IMG/VR virus record: IMGVR_UViG_3300026292_000602
Span: 1-64,000 of that record
Source: a virus
DNA length: 64,000 nt
Strand: one strand, 5' to 3'
The notes under the pieces were generated by a model. That model searched no databases and had not been told where the DNA came from. It saw only the letters and a program-made list of their open reading frames with translations. Below, piece by piece: positions 9,278 to 16,678 of this stretch. Both the position numbers and the translations under genes were made by a program. Position 1 is the first letter of the stretch. Every line of letters begins with the position of its first letter.

Positions 9278-9427
9278 TTACCTACCTATAAGAAATGGTA
9301 TAGCTACAAAAAATGCACCAAAAGTAAGGGCAGTATCATACCATTCATGATCTAATGGCATTGATGTCGTCCAACCTAATAATACAACTCCAGTTAATAA
9401 AGATATTATTCCGAGAAATAGTTCCAT
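9278..9427 (-). CDS. Small two-helix membrane protein
   Basis: 49-residue ORF (ATG 9427) with two hydrophobic stretches (LFLGIISLLTGVVLLGW and ALTFGAFFVAIPFLIG) joined by a short polar loop. Its end abuts the denV start (TAACATG). Position and spacing support it; function unknown. Confidence 0.65.
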   Translation of the reverse strand: MELFLGIISLLTGVVLLGWTTSMPLDHEWYDTALTFGAFFVAIPFLIGR

Positions 9428-9477
9428 TGTTTTAAATATAACATAGTACCTAGTACTTTGTCAACTAAAATGGTAAA

Positions 9478-9741
9478 CTAAATTTGCAACCCCTTGATAG
9501 CTTTTGGACGGCCTAGCTCTAGTTGTTCTTTTAAACTTTCTTCGGGAACGCAGAACACATTCTCGATTGGTCTTCTGCCATAGTGTTCAGCAGTTTCCAT
9601 TATGATTGGACCAGGATTTGTCATAGCCCATTCTTTACATTCTTCGACGGTTTCAAATACAGGGTCAGTGAAAACGTATAAATCTCTTCCTCCGGTTTCA
9701 GTAACACCTACCATCAACACGACGACAAGTATTTTTAACAT
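9478..9741 (-). CDS. Small protein with hydrophobic N-terminus
   Basis: 87 residues; MLKILVVVLMVGVTETGGRD may be an uncleaved anchor or signal. Two Cys and a conserved-looking FETVEECKEWA segment. Its ATG touches the stop of the upstream nuclease gene. No family recognised. Confidence 0.65.
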   Translation of the reverse strand: MLKILVVVLMVGVTETGGRDLYVFTDPVFETVEECKEWAMTNPGPIIMETAEHYGRRPIENVFCVPEESLKEQLELGRPKAIKGLQI

Positions 9742-10173
9742 TTAAACAGTAACCTTTCCTTCTTTAATTAGGCGTTCTCTATTACTTAAATGTTTCTTTG
9801 CTACTTCGTCTTTATTCTGGCCATGATAAGCAACACCATAACCATCAGTGATCATTTGTTTAGTAAGTTTCTTACCATCGATAATAAAGTCGCCAAGTAT
9901 GCGACCAAACTTACCTTTCTTATCCTCGCCACTTCTATCTATTTCTGTTTTAAGGACTTGACTTGAACCAACTGGCATAACATCTTTAACATATTTCTTA
10001 GATGCTAAACCAAATTTTTTTTCTACTTTATCTCTTGTTCTAGATTCTGGAGTATCAATCCCCATCATTCGAACACGTTCTTTTTTCATCCATACACCAA
10101 AGCCCAAGTCAATGTCCACATCAACTGTATCTCCGTCTACAACTCTAAGAACTTTACATCTGTACTCGTACAT
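9742..10173 (-). CDS. Thermonuclease (SNase-like nuclease)
   Basis: 143 residues. Staphylococcal-nuclease core: VLRVVDGDTVDVDID (calcium ligand Asp), RVRMMGIDTPE with the catalytic Arg and Glu, and GKFGRILGDF with the second catalytic Arg. No signal peptide. It would act on host or phage nucleic acid in the cytoplasm. Confidence 0.92.
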   Translation of the reverse strand: MYEYRCKVLRVVDGDTVDVDIDLGFGVWMKKERVRMMGIDTPESRTRDKVEKKFGLASKKYVKDVMPVGSSQVLKTEIDRSGEDKKGKFGRILGDFIIDGKKLTKQMITDGYGVAYHGQNKDEVAKKHLSNRERLIKEGKVTV

Positions 10174-10178
10174 TCTTA

Positions 10179-10325
10179 TTACCTTCCTTGACCTCTATAG
10201 AACTTAAGGCTTCTTTTTTTACTCTTATTCATAGACGCTAATTTACAAGATCTTTTGCGTCCAGCTTGGGAAGTTTTTTTAGGTTGACTTACGTGTTCAG
10301 TATATCCACTGTGCATCCTTGCCAT
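10179..10325 (-). CDS. Small basic phage protein
   Basis: 48 residues starting MARMHSGYTEHVSQPKKTSQ, highly Lys/Arg/Ser-rich and ending FYRGQGR. I have an impression that similar short proteins occur in T4-like marine phages. Possibly nucleic-acid binding. Confidence 0.7.
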   Translation of the reverse strand: MARMHSGYTEHVSQPKKTSQAGRKRSCKLASMNKSKKRSLKFYRGQGR

Positions 10326-10393
10326 AATTGTTCCTTTCGATTAACTATGCAGTTATTTACCAAAAAGCAACAGATGTTACGTTAGGACCCATT

Positions 10394-10496
10394 TGGCTCT
10401 GGGGGTAGGACTCGAACCTACACGGTTAAATATATTGCAGTACATTTAGCCATACGAGAAACAATCGTACGTGTCTACCAATTCCACCACCCCAGA
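10394..10496 (-). tRNA. Class II tRNA with GTT (Asn) anticodon
   Basis: Complete cloverleaf with encoded CCA: acceptor TCTGGGG/CCCCAGA, D stem GTG/CAC, anticodon stem TACGA/TCGTA with loop TTGTTTC (anticodon GTT, positions 34-36), T stem GTAGG/CCTAC, discriminator G. The variable region is about 31 bases and folds into a hairpin of some 10 pairs, far larger than in any normal tRNA-Asn, which is class I. Long arm plus G73 is serine-like, whereas the anticodon reads Asn codons. The gene lies next to an AsnRS-like gene. Confidence 0.82.
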
Positions 10497-10499
10497 TCG

Positions 10500-10658
10500 T
10501 TATTTTACGTTTACTATCCTCTTTAATAGTTCAACGTACTTTTTAATATCTTTACGTTTCCTTTTCTTAACAACTTTTGGGTTTTCTTTCTTTTCAGGCA
10601 ATATAGCACCTGTTGTAATATAGTGTAATGTTAAAGGATTGTTAGGATCGTAAGCCAT
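10500..10658 (-). CDS. Small basic protein
   Basis: 52 residues (MAYDPNNPLTLHYITTG then a Lys/Arg-rich tail). Its ATG overlaps the stop of the aaRS-like gene (TTAATG), so it is translationally coupled. Function unknown. Confidence 0.65.
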   Translation of the reverse strand: MAYDPNNPLTLHYITTGAILPEKKENPKVVKKRKRKDIKKYVELLKRIVNVK

Positions 10659-11533
10659 TAACAAGCCGCCACTGGATCGTGTGTTAACGATGCCATTTGC
10701 TCTACTCTTGTCTCTGGGTTCTCTAGTCTATCTAATGCACTTATCATACGTGTCATTCCTATACCACCACCTACTCTTGGAAAGAAGTCGTGTTTTAAGA
10801 ACGTTTCTAGTTCTTCTTCTACTCTTTCTTTACCAAACTTGTCAAACAGTAAGTTACTGTAAGCACCTTCAGTAATTGTATGGAAAGTATCTCGCATTTG
10901 CTCTACATCAGTTGAACGTTCTGCACTACCTATTGTTTCCATTCCACCTAGTATTACATCTATCTTTTTACTTGTACCATCAGTATTTCTACTCATGTTC
11001 CAGAAAGGACTTGTAAACTCTGGGAAGTCTGTAATCATAGTTGTATAATAGTTTTCAAACATTTTAGTTTCATGCTCTGCCGTTAGCTCTCCTTCAATGC
11101 CGTATTCTTCTTGCCATTCGGCATAAGTTTTTTCTGTGGGCATCTTAAAGCCTAAGTGTTGACATAGTTCGTATTCCATCTTTTTAAGATCATCTATGTC
11201 ACCTGGCATTTCAAATTCAAACATTGGAAATATTATATCATGTCTACCTGGTATTGCATTAGGTTCTTGTCTGTAGGAAGTGGAGACACAAAAAAACCCC
11301 TTCGAAGAGGGGCGTGTAAGTAATTCGTATTCTAGCCACATCTGGCCCGTTTGCGGTAACGGCCAAACTTGTCCTGCATAATTGTATGTTGCTACATTAA
11401 AAGGATCTTCACACGCCGCCAGTATGCTTAATCTGTTTTGTGTGTGTACTTCTTCAAATCCTTTATTCAAAAAAAATGACCTTAAAAGGCCAACTGTCTT
11501 CGTAAATTTACTCGGGTTTATTAATTGCGTCAT
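10658..11533 (-). CDS. Asparaginyl-tRNA-synthetase-like catalytic core
   Basis: 291 residues of class II aaRS fold. Motif 2 with its loop (STSYRQEPNAIPGRHDIIFP, then MFEFEM) and motif 3 (RVGGGIGMTRMISAL) are intact. The protein starts at the catalytic domain; the N-terminal OB-fold anticodon-binding domain of Asp/AsnRS is absent. Stand-alone relatives include archaeal asparagine synthetase related to AsnRS and the LysRS paralogue EpmA, so it may make Asn, modify a protein or charge a particular tRNA. ATG 11533 is used because AAGGA precedes it at good distance. It is next to the odd class II tRNA with an Asn anticodon. Confidence 0.85.
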   Translation of the reverse strand: MTQLINPSKFTKTVGLLRSFFLNKGFEEVHTQNRLSILAACEDPFNVATYNYAGQVWPLPQTGQMWLEYELLTRPSSKGFFCVSTSYRQEPNAIPGRHDIIFPMFEFEMPGDIDDLKKMEYELCQHLGFKMPTEKTYAEWQEEYGIEGELTAEHETKMFENYYTTMITDFPEFTSPFWNMSRNTDGTSKKIDVILGGMETIGSAERSTDVEQMRDTFHTITEGAYSNLLFDKFGKERVEEELETFLKHDFFPRVGGGIGMTRMISALDRLENPETRVEQMASLTHDPVAAC

Positions 11534-11611
11534 TTCTTTTTTCCTTTTTGAGTTATACGTCAAAAAAAATTTAAGTCAAAAAAAAACTTGACTGTGTTTC
11601 TTCTGTCTAGG

Positions 11612-11619
11612 TATTTATC
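11612..11619 (-). promoter_or_regulatory. T4-type late promoter for the aaRS-like gene
   Basis: Minus-strand GATAAATA (seven of eight consensus bases), about 80 bases before the start, between the tRNA cluster and the gene. Confidence 0.5.
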
Positions 11620-11636
11620 ATCTAGGCGAAAAAACG

Positions 11637-11713
11637 TGGCGGGAGTGAAGGGACTCGAACCCTCGGCCTTCCGCGTGACAGGCGGACGCTCTAACCAACT
11701 GAGCTACACCCCC
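11637..11713 (-). tRNA. tRNA-Asp(GTC)
   Basis: 77-base cloverleaf with encoded CCA: acceptor GGGGGTG/CACTCCC, D arm TAGCTCAGTTGGTTAGAGC, anticodon loop reading GTC, T loop TTCGAGT. Confidence 0.95.
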
Positions 11714-11723
11714 ACTATTTTAG

Positions 11724-11798
11724 TGGTAGTCCCTAGGAGAATCGAACTCCTCTTTGCGGTATGAAAAACCGCTGTCCTAACCGATAGACGAAGGGACC
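11724..11798 (-). tRNA. tRNA-Glu(TTC)
   Basis: 75-base cloverleaf with CCA: acceptor GGTCCCT/AGGGACT, anticodon stem GCGGT/ACCGC with loop TTTTCAT. Confidence 0.95.
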
Positions 11799-11806
11799 AC
11801 TTTAAG

Positions 11807-11882
11807 TGGTGGAGCACGAGGGAATCGAACCCACGACCTCCTGAATGCAAATCAGGCGCTCTCCCAACTGAGCTAGTGCCCC
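11807..11882 (-). tRNA. tRNA-Ala(TGC)
   Basis: 76-base cloverleaf with CCA: acceptor GGGGCAC/GTGCTCC, anticodon stem CCTGA/TCAGG with loop TTTGCAT, standard T arm. Confidence 0.95.
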
Positions 11883-11895
11883 ATAGTTTAATTAG

Positions 11896-11997
11896 TTATC
11901 CACAGCCTGATATACAGACTATAAGCAAACTTGGATCTATTGCATTTATAACGGCTCCTACCACTATAACGCCCAACCAAATTTCTATAGGTGTCAT
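11896..11997 (-). CDS. Tiny membrane peptide
   Basis: 33-residue ORF, a single helix (IWLGVIVVGAVINAI) with a short Cys-containing tail. GGAG lies eight bases before the ATG. Placed between the Rieske-like gene and the tRNA cluster. Coding supported mainly by the ribosome site. Confidence 0.5.
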   Translation of the reverse strand: MTPIEIWLGVIVVGAVINAIDPSLLIVCISGCG

Positions 11998-12058
11998 GTC
12001 ACACACTCCATACTAATTGAACTTACTAGAACTATTATAGCAGAGTTGCTATGGCTTG

Positions 12059-13126
12059 TCAACCTAATAATGGATTTGATGGATTAACTTCTAAATACTT
12101 ACCCCATTCGGCGTAATAATGACGCATACCAACTTCATCGTGTATAGTATGATTCTCGTGTCTACCATGTAAAATGTTTCTACGTTCAGTACCTGGAGCC
12201 ATTGATGCACCTTGTCCTGTAACGCCTAGCAAGTCTTCGTGTAAGTTTCTACCAAAAGGTCCCCAAATAGTATTATGGTGTCTAATACGAGTTTGTCTTT
12301 CTTCTGGTGTATCTTTCTTTAGTCCGTATCCTCTAAATTCAATTAGTACACTATTAGGTCCTAAAGGAGTTACACTATCTGAACGATATGCACTACCACG
12401 TAGGTTAAAGTTAAAGCCAGGAAATAAGTCAACCATATACCATTGATTGGGCGGTAAGTTAGGAAAACTTAATTCTCCTCTATCACCTTCCTTATCAAAC
12501 TCTGTATAGTTGACAGTAAAAGAACTAACATTAACGTGGCCGTTATCGAACGCAATATTCTTACGAGCAAAGTATTCATCATTAAATCCTGTTACACGAT
12601 TGAAGTAGTGCATAAAGTCATGATAAAATTCACTGTTAGTATCGTGCCATAGTTTATAGTTAGTAGGAATGATTGCTTTATGATAATGGAATACTTCTAA
12701 TTCCTCTGTATCAATAGCATCAGCTATACAATCAAATGCACCTGCTGTCCATTGTTCTACAGTTTGATCAGGTTCAGGGTTTAATGTTACCCATATCATA
12801 CCTCCGTGCTTTACTTCCAAATGCAACTGTGGTTCAACAGTTACAATAGGTGCTCCTAATGTTCCTGCTGGTGTTTGATTACCATAGTTACGATATGCTT
12901 TAAATCCTTTGCCTGTATTATATACAAGAACATTAACACCTGCTATCTGTGTTGTTCTAAAGTCTAACTCATTTGGTAGTTCACTTTTATGACACATAGG
13001 TATCCAAACCTTACTAAAGATTTGTTCTTGTTCTTTATCGTGTATGTCTTGATTGTTATAGCACTCGCTACTAATATATTCTACTTTTGGTTCTGCTAAC
13101 CAATTTCTATGATTGCGTGGTGGCAT
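12059..13126 (-). CDS. Ring-hydroxylating oxygenase alpha-subunit fold without Rieske motif
   Basis: 355 residues. The catalytic domain is recognisable: NYKLWHDTNSEFYHDFMHYF has the 2-His iron site and ...HEDLLGVTGQGASM gives the likely Asp ligand, as in naphthalene dioxygenase-type alpha subunits. The N-terminus also follows the family (QIFSKVWIPMCHKSELP, VLVYNTGKGFKAYRNYGN), but the C-x-H ... C-x2-H cluster expected after YRN is missing: QTPAGTLGAPIVTVEPQLHL stands there with no Cys. It therefore cannot bind a Rieske cluster. It might take electrons elsewhere or do non-redox chemistry. Late promoter directly upstream. Confidence 0.82.
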   Translation of the reverse strand: MPPRNHRNWLAEPKVEYISSECYNNQDIHDKEQEQIFSKVWIPMCHKSELPNELDFRTTQIAGVNVLVYNTGKGFKAYRNYGNQTPAGTLGAPIVTVEPQLHLEVKHGGMIWVTLNPEPDQTVEQWTAGAFDCIADAIDTEELEVFHYHKAIIPTNYKLWHDTNSEFYHDFMHYFNRVTGFNDEYFARKNIAFDNGHVNVSSFTVNYTEFDKEGDRGELSFPNLPPNQWYMVDLFPGFNFNLRGSAYRSDSVTPLGPNSVLIEFRGYGLKKDTPEERQTRIRHHNTIWGPFGRNLHEDLLGVTGQGASMAPGTERRNILHGRHENHTIHDEVGMRHYYAEWGKYLEVNPSNPLLG

Positions 13127-13154
13127 TCTACTTACTCCTTCTCACCTAGCTAGA

Positions 13155-13162
13155 TATTTATT
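13155..13162 (-). promoter_or_regulatory. T4-type late promoter for the ring-hydroxylase gene
   Basis: Minus-strand AATAAATA 29 bases before the start; seven of eight consensus bases. Confidence 0.5.
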
Positions 13163-13179
13163 TGTAGTATTCTAAAAGT

Positions 13180-13532
13180 ATTATAGGCTTTGTCTATGTA
13201 GAAATAGACGCAACGTTTCTGTTGCTAGGTACGTTGCCAACCCCGAGTGATTATGCCGCTAGGGCAAAATCCTCATTTACCGCAGTTACTGGCGCAGAAA
13301 AATCTACGAAAGTAACGTTGGTTAGTGCATTATCGTTTGCATCTATAACGTTTGTTCGCGTTAACGGAGCTTACATCCCGGTAATCTCGTTCAACCTTAA
13401 CAAGCCAGTCGATCCTATTTCTACCCCGTAGGGGGTGTATTGAAATGGTGGAGTAGCCGGGTATCGCACCCGGGTCCTGCTCTTGTGACATACGTTGCTG
13501 TCATCAATTACAGTAATATTTAGCCTTAATAT
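13180..13532 (-). ncRNA. ssrA: Circularly permuted (two-piece) tmRNA
   Basis: Read on the minus strand, the acceptor piece comes first: T arm CCGGG-TGCGATA-CCCGG, then CTACTCC-A-CCA (13447-13457). After an 18-base spacer comes GGGGTAG (13423-13429), which pairs with CTACTCC to rebuild the acceptor stem, followed by a D-like region and the coding piece. The tag frame starts GCA-AAC-GAT (13340) and ends ...GAT-TTT-GCC-CTA-GCG-GCA-TAA (13251): 29 residues from A-N-D-N to the degron F-A-L-A-A. Hairpins follow the stop. Permutation is typical of alphaproteobacteria. A consensus sigma70 promoter lies upstream. tmRNA rescues stalled ribosomes and tags the peptide for ClpXP. The outer ends are approximate. 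Confidence 0.93.
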
Positions 13533-13538
13533 GCTACT

Positions 13539-13567
13539 ATTATAGGAAAAGAGATAACTAATGTCAA
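13539..13567 (-). promoter_or_regulatory. Consensus sigma70 promoter of the tmRNA
   Basis: TTGACA (13562-13567), 17-base spacer, TATAAT (13539-13544): a perfect match, pointing at the acceptor piece. Start expected near 13532. Confidence 0.9.
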
Positions 13568-13577
13568 AGGAAAAACA

Positions 13578-13781
13578 ATGCCAAAAAATAGAATATTCAA
13601 ATTCACAGATGGTGAAGAAATAAAAGAAGTAACTGCTATGGGTTGGAAGAAGGCTGTAAAGTCATTCCAAGGCGGTGCAAAGGTTACATCAACAGTTGTA
13701 TCCTGGGTCGGCAAAAAAGGTAAAGAGTTAACTAAAACAATTAAGTTACCAATAGGCAGATCTAAAAAAATAGGAAAGTAA
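13578..13781 (+). CDS. Small basic protein
   Basis: 67 residues, Lys-rich (GWKKAVKSFQGGAKV, GRSKKIGK), with AAGGAAAAACA before the ATG. One of two plus-strand genes inside a minus-strand block, divergent from the tmRNA promoter. Unknown function. Confidence 0.6.
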   Translation: MPKNRIFKFTDGEEIKEVTAMGWKKAVKSFQGGAKVTSTVVSWVGKKGKELTKTIKLPIGRSKKIGK

Positions 13782-13782
13782 T

Positions 13783-13980
13783 ATGGCTGGGCATAAAGTA
13801 AGAGGGCCAAAGTCCGTTCATTACAAAAGAGAAGCTAAACGTGATGGCGAGATGATTGAAGTTAAACCCGTTAGATATTATGGACCTGGATCAAATGGTC
13901 GTATGTGTGGAGCATTCGCAGATACTGGCGAAATGATTATGGGCTCAGACGGAACTCCAAAGCCTTTTAAATCGATTTAA
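13783..13980 (+). CDS. Small basic protein
   Basis: 65 residues (MAGHKVRGPKSVHYKREAKR, then a Gly-rich stretch with GPGSNGRMCGAF). Follows the previous gene after one base; AGGAAAG supplies the ribosome site. Unknown function. Confidence 0.6.
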   Translation: MAGHKVRGPKSVHYKREAKRDGEMIEVKPVRYYGPGSNGRMCGAFADTGEMIMGSDGTPKPFKSI

Positions 13981-13983
13981 AAT

Positions 13984-14211
13984 TTATCTATTGAAGTTAT
14001 CAGGGCGGACAAGATTTCCTGCTATCATTCTTCCCCTGTTATCAACAAGTTCAAACTCTAATAGCATCTTGTTCGAGATGTTTGTGATCTGTGCACCTTC
14101 AAAAGCAGATATATGTACGAACACGTCTTGTCCGCCATCATCTGGAGTTATAAACCCGTAACCCTTTTTAGCGTCAAACCACTTCAGTTTTCCAACTATT
14201 CTCTCACTCAT
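13984..14211 (-). CDS. Cold shock protein (CspA family)
   Basis: 75-residue single cold-shock domain with RNP1 (KGYGFI) and RNP2 (VFVHIS). Binds single-stranded nucleic acid and may act as RNA chaperone or antiterminator during infection. Monocistronic behind a late promoter and next to the convergent small genes. Confidence 0.95.
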   Translation of the reverse strand: MSERIVGKLKWFDAKKGYGFITPDDGGQDVFVHISAFEGAQITNISNKMLLEFELVDNRGRMIAGNLVRPDNFNR

Positions 14212-14268
14212 GTTTGTGTCTATTATCCTTAGATTGTTTAGTAGATTTTGTAATACTTCCTACTAGAG

Positions 14269-14276
14269 TATTTATT
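14269..14276 (-). promoter_or_regulatory. T4-type late promoter for cspA
   Basis: Minus-strand AATAAATA about 58 bases upstream of the start. Confidence 0.45.
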
Positions 14277-14331
14277 AATTTGTTGATGTAATTAAGTGAT
14301 ATTTTTATTGTGTGCCTGGGTGCCTATCACA

Positions 14332-14365
14332 AGTATAGGACTAACCCCAAACGAGGAAGTCCTAT
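14332..14365 (-). terminator. Hairpin between small gene and cspA
   Basis: Perfect nine-base inverted repeat TATAGGACT / AGTCCTATA with a 15-base loop, about 20 bases beyond the stop at 14383. No U-run follows, so it may be a processing or stabilising stem rather than an intrinsic terminator. Confidence 0.45.
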
Positions 14366-14382
14366 ATTGCAAACCAAAAATT

Positions 14383-14562
14383 TTATAAAGAGTTTTTCTT
14401 TTCTTGGATTTCTTTTCTACGTTCCTTAGAAAGTTTACCTAAGTTACCTAAAGCCTTACGAGCTCTTGCCGCCGCGGCTTTTACATTTTTAGTATCGAAT
14501 GATTCTGACTCTTTTACGTAGCTTTCCATTTCAGAAAGTATTTGTTCATGAATAGTTGACAT
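14383..14562 (-). CDS. Small Ala/Lys-rich protein
   Basis: 59 residues; N-terminal helix (MSTIHEQILSEMESYVKESE) and a histone-H1-like basic segment (NVKAAAARARKALGN, KERRKEIQEKKNS). AAGGAG precedes the ATG. May bind DNA; no named family recognised. Confidence 0.7.
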   Translation of the reverse strand: MSTIHEQILSEMESYVKESESFDTKNVKAAAARARKALGNLGKLSKERRKEIQEKKNSL

Positions 14563-14649
14563 AATTATTCTCCTTGTTCTTAATTAATTATTTTATTTTA
14601 TGTTATTTACGTTAAATTGTGGCTTGTAGGTGCCGTAATTGGCGAAATA

Positions 14650-14940
14650 CTAGTCGCCAACGAATACATTTGGTGATCCACCTGCTGTATCTGGACCACA
14701 ATGTGGGGGAATTGGACAAAGTGCGTCTGGACTTGCACCATCTGGAGAGTGATTTACTACTGCAATACCTCCAGCAAAGACTTTATTGGATCCAGCACTT
14801 AAAGATCCTCCACCATGTGAATTTGGATCTCCATCTACACTTACTAATAAGTTATTTGCGAAAACTGTACTTTGTCCTGCAACATTTGTACTTGCTCCAC
14901 AAACTCGAGGGTCTGTATCTCTATGAATTGGTATTGTCAT
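14650..14940 (-). CDS. PAAR-repeat baseplate spike tip
   Basis: 96 residues with PAAR-type composition: Gly/Pro/His-rich, several short strands, and DPNSHGGGSLSAGSNKVFAG, CPIPPHCGPDTAG and the His/Cys residues that bind the metal at the tip. In T4 (gp5.4) the cone caps the gp5 spike and pierces the outer membrane. A late promoter precedes it. Confidence 0.85.
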   Translation of the reverse strand: MTIPIHRDTDPRVCGASTNVAGQSTVFANNLLVSVDGDPNSHGGGSLSAGSNKVFAGGIAVVNHSPDGASPDALCPIPPHCGPDTAGGSPNVFVGD

Positions 14941-14945
14941 GTAAG

Positions 14946-14953
14946 TATTTATT
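14946..14953 (-). promoter_or_regulatory. T4-type late promoter for the PAAR gene
   Basis: Minus-strand AATAAATA immediately before the start codon; such short spacing would give a very short leader. Confidence 0.35.
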
Positions 14954-15269
14954 TACGAACTAGATCTGCCATACCAGCGGGTGCTTGTACAATATTACTT
15001 GTCTGCTTGGTATATGCGTCTGCAAATTCTGAACGTGTCTTGTGTACTAAAGTAATCGCTTGATGTTTAATAACATATGATTTACCCATATCGGCAGTAA
15101 ACAAAAACTGTTGTAAGCCAATCCCTTTTTCACTAGCAACTAGTGTAAGTGGTTTGTTTACTTTAATAGTCTTGTCGTCATCTGCTTCAAACTTACCTAC
15201 AAGTTCTTCACCTGATGTAAGTTTAATTGTAATAACATCTCCTACTTTGTATGCTGGTTCAATTAACAT
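14949..15269 (-). CDS. Conserved phage protein with Sm-like N-terminus
   Basis: 106 residues; VGDVITIKLTSGEELVGKFE plus KTIKVNKPLTLV resembles a small five-stranded Sm/SH3-like barrel. Function unknown. It stands between the glutaredoxin gene and PAAR. Confidence 0.65.
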   Translation of the reverse strand: MLIEPAYKVGDVITIKLTSGEELVGKFEADDDKTIKVNKPLTLVASEKGIGLQQFLFTADMGKSYVIKHQAITLVHKTRSEFADAYTKQTSNIVQAPAGMADLVRK

Positions 15270-15277
15270 AATTTCTC

Positions 15278-15562
15278 CTAGTGGTTGTGGTTCATTCCTG
15301 TATTTTCCATAACCTCAACTAATTGTTCATACCCTCCTACATACTTACCGTGTAGTATAATCTGCGGAGCAGTTCTTGGCATAGGTAAGTTATTCAGTTC
15401 AAACTCTTTTATTAAAGTTTCAACTTGGATATCCTTTCCAATTACACTTTCAGTATAAGGAATCTTCTTGTTATCTAATAACATCTTTGCTTTTACACAA
15501 GAAGGACAATTAGGTTTAGAATATACAACGGTAGTACTAGGTGTAGCTTGTTTAGTTTCCAT
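15278..15562 (-). CDS. Glutaredoxin
   Basis: 94 residues; VVYSKPNCPSCVKAKMLLD holds the CPSC redox site, and TAPQIILHGKYVGGYEQL the usual cis-Pro/Gly region. It lies directly after nrdB (one-base overlap), so its likely partner is the phage ribonucleotide reductase, whose disulfide it would reduce. Confidence 0.93.
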   Translation of the reverse strand: METKQATPSTTVVYSKPNCPSCVKAKMLLDNKKIPYTESVIGKDIQVETLIKEFELNNLPMPRTAPQIILHGKYVGGYEQLVEVMENTGMNHNH

Positions 15563-16665
15563 TATAGTTTAAATCCTTTTAGTGAGTCAGTACTGACATC
15601 TTGTTTAATACCACCAACAATATAACTTTCAACTTCTGTTTCTTGTGGTGCTACTTGTAATCCTGAAGAACTCAACCAATGCTGTGTCCATGGTAGAGGA
15701 TTCTGTGTTGATGGTGTATCAAATATAGGTTTGTATCCTAATGCTTTAAGTCTTCTGTTAGCAATATATTCTACATAGTTTCCTAATAGTTTTTCATTAA
15801 GACCAATAATAGATCCATCTTTCATTAAATGATGTGCCCAAGCCTTTTCTTCTTCAACGCAGGTCTTCCACATTTCATAAACTTCAGCTTCACACTCTTT
15901 TGCAATAGAGGCTATTTCTTTATCGTCTTCACCACGCATCCAGTTCTTAATTATGTGTGAACTTAATGCAAGGTGTTGACTTTCATCTCTAGCTATTAAA
16001 CTAACAATCTTTGCAGAACCTTCCATAAGTTTTAGTTCACCAAATGCAAAGGTACAAGCAAAAGAAACATAAAAACGTAATCCTTCTAAGATGTTTACGT
16101 TCATCATCGCTAAGAACAACTTCTTCTTAACATCTCTCATTGTGCCTTTCTTTAAGTGTATAAACTTATCCGCGGCTTCTGTGAACGCATCATAGTTTTT
16201 AGTAACACTAATTGCACGTTCAATAATTTTATCATCTTCTAATATAGTATCTAATACTTCACTAGGGTCAGCATATACGTTCTTCATAATGTGTGTATAA
16301 GAACGACTGTGTATAGTTTCAAAGAAATCCCAAGTAACAATACAACCTTCTAGTTCAGGTATACTTACGTGTGGTAAGAAAGCTAAACATGGTCCTCTAC
16401 CTTGTACACTATCTAATAGTGTTTGGTATTTTAGATTTGCCGTGAAGATATGTTTTTGCTCAGGACGAAAATTTGCATAATCGCTTCTATCCTTTTGTAA
16501 TGAAACCTCTTCAGGTCTCCAAAAGTAACCTAGCATTGTTTGATTTAATTTATCAAATACTGGAAATTTGAATACATCATACCTTTGTGTATTCTGATCG
16601 GGTCCAAAGAACATGGTGCTCTTTGTAAAGTCTACTTTTTCTCTGTTAAATACTGTTTTTGCCAC
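15562..16665 (-). CDS. nrdB: Ribonucleotide reductase class Ia, beta subunit
   Basis: 367 residues. Diiron ligands and radical Tyr in place: LLDSVQ (Asp), ETIHSRSYTHIM (Glu, His and Tyr of E. coli Tyr122 type) and IARDESQHLALSSH. It supplies the tyrosyl radical to NrdA for making deoxynucleotides. Gene order is nrdA-nrdB-grx. Confidence 0.97.
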   Translation of the reverse strand: MAKTVFNREKVDFTKSTMFFGPDQNTQRYDVFKFPVFDKLNQTMLGYFWRPEEVSLQKDRSDYANFRPEQKHIFTANLKYQTLLDSVQGRGPCLAFLPHVSIPELEGCIVTWDFFETIHSRSYTHIMKNVYADPSEVLDTILEDDKIIERAISVTKNYDAFTEAADKFIHLKKGTMRDVKKKLFLAMMNVNILEGLRFYVSFACTFAFGELKLMEGSAKIVSLIARDESQHLALSSHIIKNWMRGEDDKEIASIAKECEAEVYEMWKTCVEEEKAWAHHLMKDGSIIGLNEKLLGNYVEYIANRRLKALGYKPIFDTPSTQNPLPWTQHWLSSSGLQVAPQETEVESYIVGGIKQDVSTDSLKGFKL

Positions 16666-16678
16666 TTATTGATCCTTC

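Noticed and set aside
10658-11533. Full asparaginyl-tRNA synthetase
   Set aside because: The anticodon-binding domain is missing, so it is called an AsnRS-like core instead.
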